Shown one piece after another: positions 25,670 through 31,913 of a stretch of 34,389 nt of DNA. The stretch spans positions 1 through 34,389 of the forward strand of contig NZ_WPCF01000015.1 in the NCBI RefSeq assembly GCF_009741975.1, written 5' to 3'. The first letter of the stretch is position 1, and the number at the start of each line of letters is the position of its first letter. The position numbers and the translations under genes were made by a program. Under the pieces are notes generated by a model that saw only the letters and a program-made list of their open reading frames with translations, searched no databases and was not told the origin of the DNA. The DNA is from Halobacterium sp. CBA1126 (GTDB lineage: Archaea; Halobacteriota; Halobacteria; Halobacteriales; Halobacteriaceae).

Positions 25670-26613
25670 GCGACGCGGTTCCGCAGCTCCTCGTCGGTGT
25701 CGAGCCGCGGGACGTTCGTCGCCACGATGTCAGCGAGCCGGTTCCAGTACTCGGGCGTCTGACCGGCCGTGTGCGGCGTGACGACGACGTTCTCAAGCGT
25801 CCACAGCGGGTGGTCCTCCGGCAGCGGCTCGGGGTCGGTGACGTCCAGCGCGGCGCCGCGGATGTGCTCCGTGCGGAGCGCCGAGACGAGGTCCGCCGTG
25901 TCGACGACGCCGCCGCGCGCGACGTTCACGAGCACGCTCTCCGGCGGCAGCGTCTCGAAGACGGCCTCGTCGACGAGGTTCCGGGTGGTGTCCGTCAGCG
26001 GGCACGCCAGCACGAGGTAGTCGGTGCGCGCGAAGGCGTCGTGGAGCGCGTCCTCGTCGAACCCGACGACTTCGTCCGTCGGGCCGCCCTTCTCGGGCGT
26101 GTACCGCACGCCGATTGTGTCCACGCCGAACCCCTCGAGGCGCTCGACGATTCCCTGTCCGATGGCGCCGAGGCCGACGACGGTCACCGTCGAATCGTTC
26201 AGTTCGTACGCCTGGTAGTGGCGGAACTCGCGGTTCTGTTGACGTCGCCACCCCTCGTGGAGGCGGCGCGCGAACGTCAGGACGTACCCGAGCACTTGCT
26301 CGGCGGCGCTCGGCGCGTGGACGCCCGCCGCGTTCGTCACCGCGACGCCGCGTGACTCGAACGCCGCGAGCGGCAGGTGCTCGTAGCCGGCGAACGCGCC
26401 CGCGAACAGCTCCAGCTCCTCGGCCTCCTCGAGGAGCGCCTCGTCGATGTCCCCGCCCGTCACGACGCGGGCGTCCGCGACGAGTTCGCGCTCGTCGGCC
26501 GGCGTCCGCGCGAGCGCCACGTCCTGCTCGGGGAGGCGCTCGCGCAGCGCCGCGGCGTACTCCGACATCGGAGAGCCGTGGGCGCCCGTGCGCAGCACTG
26601 TGATGTCTGGCAT
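25666..26613 (-). CDS. D-isomer-specific 2-hydroxyacid dehydrogenase
   Basis: This 315-residue NAD(P)-dependent enzyme interconverts a 2-keto acid and a D-2-hydroxy acid. The nucleotide-binding GLGAIGQG lies at residues 147-154. The catalytic set is present: Arg233 in VNVARGG, Glu262 in DVTDPEPLP and His281 in PHTAGQ. The substrate domain is interrupted in the usual way, with NAAGVHAPSAAEQVLGYVL before the first Rossmann strand. It resembles the haloarchaeal D2-HDH group studied in Haloferax mediterranei. The ATG at 26613 starts MPDITVLRTG. The preference for NADP and the substrate are not decided by what I see, and the gene has no pathway partner nearby. Confidence 0.92.
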   Translation of the reverse strand: MPDITVLRTGAHGSPMSEYAAALRERLPEQDVALARTPADERELVADARVVTGGDIDEALLEEAEELELFAGAFAGYEHLPLAAFESRGVAVTNAAGVHAPSAAEQVLGYVLTFARRLHEGWRRQQNREFRHYQAYELNDSTVTVVGLGAIGQGIVERLEGFGVDTIGVRYTPEKGGPTDEVVGFDEDALHDAFARTDYLVLACPLTDTTRNLVDEAVFETLPPESVLVNVARGGVVDTADLVSALRTEHIRGAALDVTDPEPLPEDHPLWTLENVVVTPHTAGQTPEYWNRLADIVATNVPRLDTDEELRNRVA

Positions 26614-26714
26614 CGCCTCGCTCGTCGGCGCCGACCACCCTAAGCGTTGTGCGACGGGCGCCCTACTCGCCGCTTTACGAAGGGTTTTTGACTCGTGTCA
26701 ACTACGCGGAAGCG

Positions 26715-26942
26715 ATGAGTGAGTCCGAGGCGCTGTCGTGCGCGGCGAAACTCGCGCGCGTCGTGCTCGACAACTGCGGCCCGCTCTCCCCGGCCGAGGT
26801 CGCCGAGGAGGCGCGCCTCTCGGAGGCCGACGCCGCGGACGCGCTCGCGGAGCTCGAGTCCGCCGGCCTCGCCGAGTGCGTCTGCGGCCTCTGCGAGACC
26901 AAAGAGCAGGTGTACGCGCTCACGGAGCCCGCAGAGGCGTAA
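26715..26942 (+). CDS. Small winged-helix DNA-binding protein (MarR/HTH-like)
   Basis: This 75-residue protein reads as one winged helix: a helix (ALSCAAKLARVVLDNCG), the turn LSPAEVAEEARLSEADAADALAELESAGLAECVC and a short wing with two cysteines (CGLC) and VYALTEPAEA. The CVCGLC group with a further Cys at residue 21 might bind metal. I chose the ATG at 26715 because T-rich elements (ctttacgaa, 26673-26681; gtttttgac, 26684-26692) lie 23-42 bases upstream; 22 earlier codons in the same frame would overlap that promoter. It is divergent from the dehydrogenase by about 100 bases and could regulate it. The gene just precedes the hairpin array. Confidence 0.75.
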   Translation: MSESEALSCAAKLARVVLDNCGPLSPAEVAEEARLSEADAADALAELESAGLAECVCGLCETKEQVYALTEPAEA

Positions 26943-27048
26943 CCCTCTTTCTACGCGGCCGCCTACGACTCCGTGCGCGCCGTTTGTCCCCGGCCGAGTC
27001 AGTCCATTCGGACGCGATGACCGCTCGGAGAACCCCGGCGTGCGACAG

Positions 27049-27197
27049 ACCGGCAGCCAGACGGCTGCCCGGTTGGTGGCGTCACACACCATCCGCCGCA
27101 GCGGCTATCGCCGCTTCGGCATTCGGTGCTTCCGCCGGAAGCACCCGCCTCGCCGGTTCACACCGGCTCGGCAATCGGAGTGCTCACAGAGCACTCC
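27049..27197. repeat. Tandem array of near-perfect hairpins with a repeated two-hairpin unit
   Basis: Six stem-loops follow each other in 149 bases. 27049-27073: ten pairs with one bulged C, loop AGAC. 27072-27093: seven pairs with one mismatch. 27100-27115: six pairs, loop TATC. 27125-27145: nine pairs, loop GCC. 27152-27167: six pairs, loop TCAC. 27177-27197: nine pairs, loop ACA. The last four form two copies of one unit: a six-pair/four-loop hairpin, a nine-base linker (TCGGCATTC, then TCGGCAATC), a nine-pair/three-loop hairpin, then CGCC. Linkers are conserved and lengths identical, but stem sequences differ and stay complementary. This implies a structure kept by selection or by the way the array is copied. 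It is not a CRISPR array and has no recognised class. Confidence 0.7.
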
Positions 27198-27257
27198 CGC
27201 CCGCCACGAGGGTTTCCCGGCCGACGGGGCACGCCGCCCACGGATGAGGTCGGTCGT

Positions 27258-27275
27258 TAGTGTCGCGGGCGTACA
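27258..27275 (+). repeat. Direct repeat, left copy (bounds 7-kb segment)
   Basis: The 18 bases tagtgtcgcgggcgtaca occur here and again at 34317-34334. Similarity extends a few bases right (tttcga) after a two-base gap and left (a cgg-like end). The left copy marks the point where the GC-rich backbone gives way to AT-rich DNA. Confidence 0.65.
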
Positions 27276-27291
27276 CCTTTCGATCTCGTAG

Positions 27292-27303
27292 ATATACGTA
27301 TAT
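27292..27303. promoter_or_regulatory. Perfect AT palindrome, possible two-way TATA element
   Basis: The sequence atatacgtatat is self-complementary and TATA-like in both directions. Leftward, transcription would begin near 27266 in the direct repeat and run through the hairpin array. Rightward, it would begin near 27329, inside the doubtful frame at 27302. No start codon with the right spacing favours either. Confidence 0.3.
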
Positions 27304-27562
27304 GGCCTATATTACCTGGTTTGGGAGTTTAGGATCAATCATCCGAGGCGTATTCGGTTTCATCGAGGGTGGTGATGGCACGCTCGGACGCTGGGCGACG
27401 TTCCCGCCAATTGGGTCTTCCTGTTGCCCTATCGCCGCTCGATACTTCGAGATGCGTCCTGCTGATGTTCGCGGCAGTCGGCGACCACCTGTTCGCATCA
27501 AGGCTCACCTAATTCCCATTTTAGGGGGAACGCATATTGTGGGGCGGTGAGGATACACTCGT

Positions 27563-27919
27563 ATGACCGGGTCTTCTGGAGATCCGACACCGCCGGAAGG
27601 ATTACCGGAGTCCATCGTCGCCGACCTCGACCAACTCACGCCAGAGCAACTCAGGAAGACGATTATCCACGCTCGGGAACTCCTGCAGGCCAGCGACGAA
27701 GCCGACTCGCCGATCGAGCCGAGGCCGGGAGAGGACATCATCCGGGTCACCGAACACGACGGCTACACGGAAGTCGTCAAGCGGGTCCGGTGTGCCGACG
27801 GGTGCAGTAACTGCCCCCACGGCCCGTATCTCTACCACGTCACGGAAGAACCTCGTCCCGAGGGCGGCACACACACGCACTGGTCGTTCCTCGGGCGGGT
27901 CGAAATCGACGAGGAGTGA
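27563..27919 (+). CDS. Conserved small protein with C-rich zinc-binding-like motif (DUF6788-like)
   Basis: This 118-residue acidic protein has an N-terminal helical part (LPESIVADLDQLTPEQLRKTIIHARELLQ) and a C-terminal part with VRCADGCSNCPHGPYLYHV and HWSFLGRV. The C..GC..C..GPYLY...W..LG pattern recalls the DUF6788-type domain found in many halophile and phage-related genes, where the cysteines may bind metal. The ATG at 27563 is 24-32 bases after gcatattg, a good TATA. It is the first clear gene inside the repeat-bounded segment and is convergent with trkH. Function unknown. Confidence 0.7.
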   Translation: MTGSSGDPTPPEGLPESIVADLDQLTPEQLRKTIIHARELLQASDEADSPIEPRPGEDIIRVTEHDGYTEVVKRVRCADGCSNCPHGPYLYHVTEEPRPEGGTHTHWSFLGRVEIDEE

Positions 27920-27956
27920 CTCGCAGTACGACTGGCCCCTTGTCGTGAGTCGGCGG

Positions 27957-29651
27957 TCAGGGGTTCAGTCCCGAGATGGCGGCGCGCGCGAACACGAGTA
28001 CGGGGATGATTTCGAGGCGGCCGACCCACATGTTGAGCGTGAACATCGCTTCCGCGAGCGGCGACATCGTCGGCCCTGTGATGCCCGAGGAGAGTCCGAC
28101 GTTGCCCTGCGCGCTCGCCACCTCGAACAGCGCGTCGGCGTAGCCGAAATCCGGTCCGGTGAGGTTCACGAGCACGATACTGGTTGCGGCGAGGATGCCG
28201 AGCCACAGCAGCGAAACGATGGCTGCCTCGCTGAACTCCCGTTCCATCGACGCGCGGTCGAGCGTCCGGTCGCCGATGTGCGCGGTGATGACCGCGTTCT
28301 TCGGGAGGAACACGCGGGAGAACTGCCAGCCGATGCCGCGCGCGACGGTGTACGCTCGGATGATTTTGATGCCACCGACGGTAGACCCGGCAGCGCCGCC
28401 GACGACCATCGCACCGACAACCATCACTTTCGCGCCGGCGAGCCAGCGGCCGATCGGCGCGGACTGGAACCCCGTACAGCTCAGCGCGCTCACCCACTGG
28501 AACGTCGAATCCCGAATCGCGTCCAGTTGTGCGGCGTTCAGCGACGGCACGGAGACCGGGAGGAACGACTGCGTGGCGAACGCGCCCGATGTGGACGGAA
28601 CGGTTAGGACGTTCTGGACCGAGAGTGCCGCGACGCCGACCGCGAGTAGGACGAACAACCACCGTGTCTGGAGGTCGCCGACCAGCTCGCGGACCGACCG
28701 GTCTCGGAGCACCACGTAGTGGACGGGGAACGCGATAGCCCCGATGATCATAATCGGGAGGAGGGCAGTTTCGACGAGTGGTGAGTTGTACGTGGCAATC
28801 GAGTTGTCCGTCACCGAGAACCCGCCGGTGGTGAGGCCAGTCATCGCGTGATTGAGCGCCTGCCAAGCGACGTCACCGATGCTAAGTGACTGTGCGTACT
28901 CGCTGGTGCTGTAGTAGATGGCCGCGAACAGCAGCACGAACGACAGGGCTGTGTAGCCGACGACGAGCTTCCAGACGGTGCGGACGGTGGAGACGACACT
29001 CGGATGGATCTTCTCCTCGCGCGCTTCGCTCTGGTAGAGCGCGTAACTCCCGCTACCGGGCCGTGCGAGAATCGAAACGGTGAGAACGATGACGCCGACG
29101 CCCCCGACCCACTGGATGAACGACCGCCACCACTGAATCGTTCGGGGCAACGACGGTTCGTGAATCGCCATCGTGAGGCCGCTGCCCGTCCACCCACTCA
29201 TGCTTTCGAAAAACGCGTGTAGCGGGTCCCGAAAGTAAGCGATACTGGATAGTGTCGTGGTGCCGCCGACGGCGATTGGGTCCCACGCGCTTGTGTCCAT
29301 CCCGGCCGGGACGAACGCCTCCATCGCGGCTGGTGGCGTCAACCACGCGGTCAGGAAGAACGGGAGCGCGCCGAACGCCGCGACCATCAGCCAGCCGCTG
29401 GCAGCGATGACCATTCCGTGTTTAATCCGTGGGTCGGGGGCGTCCGCGAACGCGCGATTCGCTGCGCCGCCGACAGCGGCTGTCACGCCCGCTGCGAGGA
29501 AGCACGCGAGCGCGGCGTGGAACTCTCGGAAGCCGAGCGCGACGACCGTCGTGACCGCCATCAGCCCGGCCTCCATCAACACTAGTGACCCGACGTCTCG
29601 CGCGATGGTTCGCAAGTCCGCCGGGAGGACGCCGTCGTTCACTCGGGACAT
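27957..29651 (-). CDS. trkH: Trk-type potassium uptake channel/transporter subunit TrkH
   Basis: This 564-residue membrane protein is the pore of the Trk/Ktr system that brings K+ into the cell, essential for haloarchaea that balance salt with KCl. The four pore loops of the superfamily are visible: SGWTGSGLT, TGLTTGGFS, SALSCTGFQ and ASAQGNVGLS, each between two membrane spans. Two extra N-terminal spans precede the first loop. The third filter is less canonical than the others (usually TTG..F). TrkH binds TrkA through its cytosolic face. It starts one base after the trkA stop, so both are one transcript. Composition is less GC-biased than the chromosome to the left. Confidence 0.94.
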   Translation of the reverse strand: MSRVNDGVLPADLRTIARDVGSLVLMEAGLMAVTTVVALGFREFHAALACFLAAGVTAAVGGAANRAFADAPDPRIKHGMVIAASGWLMVAAFGALPFFLTAWLTPPAAMEAFVPAGMDTSAWDPIAVGGTTTLSSIAYFRDPLHAFFESMSGWTGSGLTMAIHEPSLPRTIQWWRSFIQWVGGVGVIVLTVSILARPGSGSYALYQSEAREEKIHPSVVSTVRTVWKLVVGYTALSFVLLFAAIYYSTSEYAQSLSIGDVAWQALNHAMTGLTTGGFSVTDNSIATYNSPLVETALLPIMIIGAIAFPVHYVVLRDRSVRELVGDLQTRWLFVLLAVGVAALSVQNVLTVPSTSGAFATQSFLPVSVPSLNAAQLDAIRDSTFQWVSALSCTGFQSAPIGRWLAGAKVMVVGAMVVGGAAGSTVGGIKIIRAYTVARGIGWQFSRVFLPKNAVITAHIGDRTLDRASMEREFSEAAIVSLLWLGILAATSIVLVNLTGPDFGYADALFEVASAQGNVGLSSGITGPTMSPLAEAMFTLNMWVGRLEIIPVLVFARAAISGLNP

Positions 29652-29652
29652 C

Positions 29653-30336
29653 CTACGAGTGGTCTTCCGCGTGGCCGAAGATGTCTGTCACGTCCGGCGT
29701 CGCGCCCTCACTGGAGTACACCGTGAGTAGGTCCCCCGCCTCGATGGTCGTGTCTCCACGCGGGGTAACCGGCGGTCCTTCTCCGTTGCGCTCGATGGCG
29801 ACGACGAGCATCTCTTCGCCGAGGAGCTCTTCTTCGTCGGCCTCGCGCAGCGTCTTCCCGGTGATCGGAGCGTCTGGTTCGACCGTAATCTCGAACACTT
29901 CCGCTTCCTCGCCGATGCGCATGAAATCGACGATGGACGGCCGTTTGACTGCGCGATACAGGTACTCGGCGATGAGGCGCTGTGGGTTCTGCATCGTGTT
30001 CACGCCGATCTGGCGGAACAGGTTCATGTGCTCGGGGTTGTGGACGACCGAGACGACGTCCGGAACTTCCAGTTCCTGCGCGAGCAGACAGACCATGACG
30101 TTCGTGGCGTCCTGGTCGGTCGTCGAGACGAGTGCGTCCGCGCGGTCGGCTCCCGCTTCCTCTAGCGTCTCTTTCGACGTTGCGTCATCGTTGATGACCA
30201 AGCAGTCGTAGTTGCGGGACGCACGTTCGGCACGCTCGTCGTCGCGCTCGATGACCACGACTTCGTTGCCACCGGCGGTGGCAATCTCGATGAGTGGGTC
30301 ACCGATGTCTCCAGCGCCGACGATGACGATGTACAT
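29653..30336 (-). CDS. trkA: Trk potassium uptake system NAD-binding regulatory subunit TrkA
   Basis: This 227-residue protein gates TrkH from the cytosolic side. The N-terminal RCK_N Rossmann domain has MYIVIVGAGDIGDPLIEIA with the acidic ribose-binding end VVVIERDDERA, and later NVMVCLLAQEL. The C-terminal RCK_C domain (about 142-225) has VFEITVEPDAPITGKTLREADEEELLGEEMLVVAIERN and ends GDLLTVYSS. RCK_C domains of this type in other organisms bind c-di-AMP or cations, and haloarchaea make c-di-AMP, but binding here is inference. The length is that of single-RCK TrkA/KtrA proteins. Immediately downstream is trkH and upstream is a fusion regulator with the same RCK_C domain. Confidence 0.94.
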   Translation of the reverse strand: MYIVIVGAGDIGDPLIEIATAGGNEVVVIERDDERAERASRNYDCLVINDDATSKETLEEAGADRADALVSTTDQDATNVMVCLLAQELEVPDVVSVVHNPEHMNLFRQIGVNTMQNPQRLIAEYLYRAVKRPSIVDFMRIGEEAEVFEITVEPDAPITGKTLREADEEELLGEEMLVVAIERNGEGPPVTPRGDTTIEAGDLLTVYSSEGATPDVTDIFGHAEDHS

Positions 30337-30413
30337 TACCGGCGGTTTTCAAAAGCGATCACCGAAAGGCTACCGTTCTCCTCGGCGGACTACGTTCGGA
30401 CTACTAGCGGCGG

Positions 30414-31172
30414 CTACGTCCGTTTCGCTGCAGCGCCGCCGAACCCGTCTAAGGTGTCGTCTCGAATACCGTCCGGAGAGAACACGGAGACGAGGTCGCC
30501 GGGTCGAATCTCGGTTCGACCGTTCGCCGACACGACGTCGTCCCCGCGTTCGATAGCGACCACCAGCACGTCCTCACCGAGCAGGCCCTGCTCTTTGGCT
30601 TCCGCCAGTGTTCTGCCAGCGACCGGTGCGTCTTCAGTGACGGTCAGATCGACGACCTGTGCGTCGCCGACGAGGCTCAACACGTTCGTCGCCGGCTGTG
30701 TGTGCGTGGCGTCCGCCGGGCCGTACGCGTGGTAGGGCTGGTGATACTCCTCTTTCACGAGGCTCTCGTCTTCGATGGCGACGCCGAGGTTCTCGATTTC
30801 GCTGGCGATGCGTTGCAGCGACGTGGTGTCTTCGCCGACGACTTTGACGTGGAGGCCGTCGTCCCCGGACATGACGTCACGGACGTTGACGACGCCCGAG
30901 ATGTCGAGGATTTCTCTCGCCAAGTGGTCGCGTTCGGAGACGCTGACACTGCAGATGTAGAGGCCGGTGAGGAGGCCGTCCGCGCGCTCGTAGTCGATGT
31001 GTGCGGGGTACCCGCGGATGATGCCGTGTTGTTCGAGTTGGTTGATGCGGTTCCGAACGGTCCCGGCCGACACGTTCACTTGCTCTGCAATCTCGGTCGC
31101 CGTCGTGTTCCGGGCGTCCGACCCGAGATAGTAGAGGGCTAGGCGGTCGATTTCGTCGAGGCGATAATCCAT
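30414..31172 (-). CDS. Lrp/AsnC-type regulator fused to an RCK_C (TrkA_C) domain
   Basis: This 252-residue protein joins a winged helix (residues about 1-60, TATEIAEQVNVSAGTVRNRINQLEQHGIIRGY) to a RAM-like ligand/oligomer domain (about 65-140, GLYICSVSVSERDHLAREILDISGVVNVRDVMSGDDGLHVKVVG) and an RCK_C domain (about 163-245, VVDLTVTEDAPVAGRTLAEAKEQGLLGEDVLVVAIERGD). The RCK_C part closely follows the TrkA RCK_C next door in motif order. The design suggests a DNA-binding switch reading the same ligand (K+ or c-di-AMP, inferred) as the transporter. It lies 77 bases upstream of trkA in the same orientation and probably controls trkA-trkH. Similar fusions are known in haloarchaea; the ligand is not known to me. 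Confidence 0.87.
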   Translation of the reverse strand: MDYRLDEIDRLALYYLGSDARNTTATEIAEQVNVSAGTVRNRINQLEQHGIIRGYPAHIDYERADGLLTGLYICSVSVSERDHLAREILDISGVVNVRDVMSGDDGLHVKVVGEDTTSLQRIASEIENLGVAIEDESLVKEEYHQPYHAYGPADATHTQPATNVLSLVGDAQVVDLTVTEDAPVAGRTLAEAKEQGLLGEDVLVVAIERGDDVVSANGRTEIRPGDLVSVFSPDGIRDDTLDGFGGAAAKRT

Positions 31173-31245
31173 CGTTGGTGGTCGTTCGTTCGCTACCCCA
31201 ATTGACTTTTCTATCGTTCAACGGGAGTGGCTGGGTTCTGCGACG

Positions 31246-31389
31246 CTACAGTTCGTAGGACGCGATTTCCGTGGAACCACAGGTGGGGCACTCTGCTGCT
31301 GGTTCGTCCAGAGTAGTCCCACAGTTTCGGCACTCGTGCACCGTCTCCGCCTCCCCCGAGATGAGTTGTCGAAGACGGCGAAATACCAT
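31246..31389 (-). CDS. 47-residue zinc-ribbon microprotein
   Basis: This short frame encodes a basic start (MVFRRLRQLI) and a double CxxC zinc ribbon: HECRNCGTTLDEP and ECPTCGSTEIASY. It is a rubrerythrin-like or rubredoxin-like zinc knuckle. The ATG is 28-35 bases after a strong TATA element (atttataa on the minus strand, 31417-31424). It is divergent from the usp gene at 31476 with a shared 86-base promoter region. Small zinc-finger proteins of this kind are frequent in haloarchaea and affect many processes. No partner is evident beyond its neighbours. Confidence 0.75.
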   Translation of the reverse strand: MVFRRLRQLISGEAETVHECRNCGTTLDEPAAECPTCGSTEIASYEL

Positions 31390-31416
31390 GGTGAAATTCC
31401 TTTTCCGCACGCCCAC

Positions 31417-31453
31417 TTATAAATATGGATTTGGCAAGTGGGGTTTTATATAT
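31417..31453. promoter_or_regulatory. Divergent promoter pair (zinc-ribbon gene / usp-permease operon)
   Basis: Two strong TATA elements face away from each other: atttataa for the minus-strand gene (31417-31424) and ttttatatat for the plus-strand gene (31444-31453). Each lies 23-35 bases from its ATG (31389 and 31476). Their cores are only 19 bases apart, so both promoters cannot easily be occupied by full initiation complexes at once; a regulator between them would act on both. Confidence 0.6.
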
Positions 31454-31475
31454 GGGTGGACAGTTAGTGACGGGC

Positions 31476-31913
31476 ATGAATCGGACCGCAGACGACGACC
31501 CGGACCTCCTCGAACACGTTCTCCTCCCGGTCGCCAACGAAGCGGACGCGCGAGCGACCGCACGGGAACTCGAACCGTACCACCCCGGCCACGTCACGGC
31601 GCTCCACGTGGTCGAGAAGGGCGGTGGCGTCCCCGACAAGACCCCGGTCGAACAGTCCGAACAGCTTGCCGAGGACTCGTTCGCTGCGGTCCGCACCGTC
31701 TTTCCGGACGCCGACGAACACACGGCCTACGCCCGAGACGTCGCGGGAGCTATCTTCGACGCCGCCGACGACGTCGGAGCAACTGCCATCGCGTACCGCT
31801 CTCGCGGCGGTAACCGAATCATGCAGTTCCTGTCGGGCGACCTCTCGCTGAAACTCGTCACGCAGGCTGACCGTCCCGTAATCGCGCTGCCACGCGTCGA
31901 ATCCGAGGAATGA
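31476..31913 (+). CDS. Universal stress protein UspA family, coupled to permease
   Basis: This 145-residue Usp has LLEHVLLPVANEADARATAREL at the start and a Usp-like end (YRSRGGNRIMQFLSGDLSLKLVTQADRPVIAL) in which the G-2X-G-9X-G(S/T) nucleotide motif is degraded, so ATP binding is doubtful. I chose the ATG at 31476 from the TATA box 23-32 bases upstream; 17 earlier codons in the same frame would include that TATA. The TGA stop overlaps the permease ATG (ATGA). The soluble Usp next to a permease that carries its own Usp domains suggests it regulates the transporter. Confidence 0.85.
   Translation: MNRTADDDPDLLEHVLLPVANEADARATARELEPYHPGHVTALHVVEKGGGVPDKTPVEQSEQLAEDSFAAVRTVFPDADEHTAYARDVAGAIFDAADDVGATAIAYRSRGGNRIMQFLSGDLSLKLVTQADRPVIALPRVESEE

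Larger units (their letters stand above)
26943..27562. other. 620-base region with no convincing protein gene; hairpin array, repeat and AT-rich segment
   Basis: The left half (to about 27240) is GC-rich and contains a run of short hairpins, described separately. At 27258 comes an 18-base sequence repeated at 34317. From 27286 the base composition drops sharply, with a 12-base palindrome atatacgtatat at 27292-27303 and several TATA-like stretches. A frame from 27302 to 27550 (82 codons, MAYITWFGSLGS...) is open, but it has atypical composition, no promoter at the usual distance and no recognised family. I do not call it a gene. It could be the remnant of an element that entered here. Confidence 0.6.

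Noticed and set aside
27049-27197. CRISPR array
   Set aside because: The repeated parts are nine-base linkers and the variable parts are self-complementary hairpins; there are no 25-40 base repeats with unique spacers and no cas genes.
26738-27247. Plus-strand 169-codon frame through the hairpin array
   Set aside because: It begins inside the HTH gene in another frame, and the hairpin symmetry rather than codon use explains its sequence.
27302-27550. Possible 82-residue protein
   Set aside because: No family, poor halophile composition, and the only TATA-like sequence lies against the start codon rather than 25-30 bases before it.
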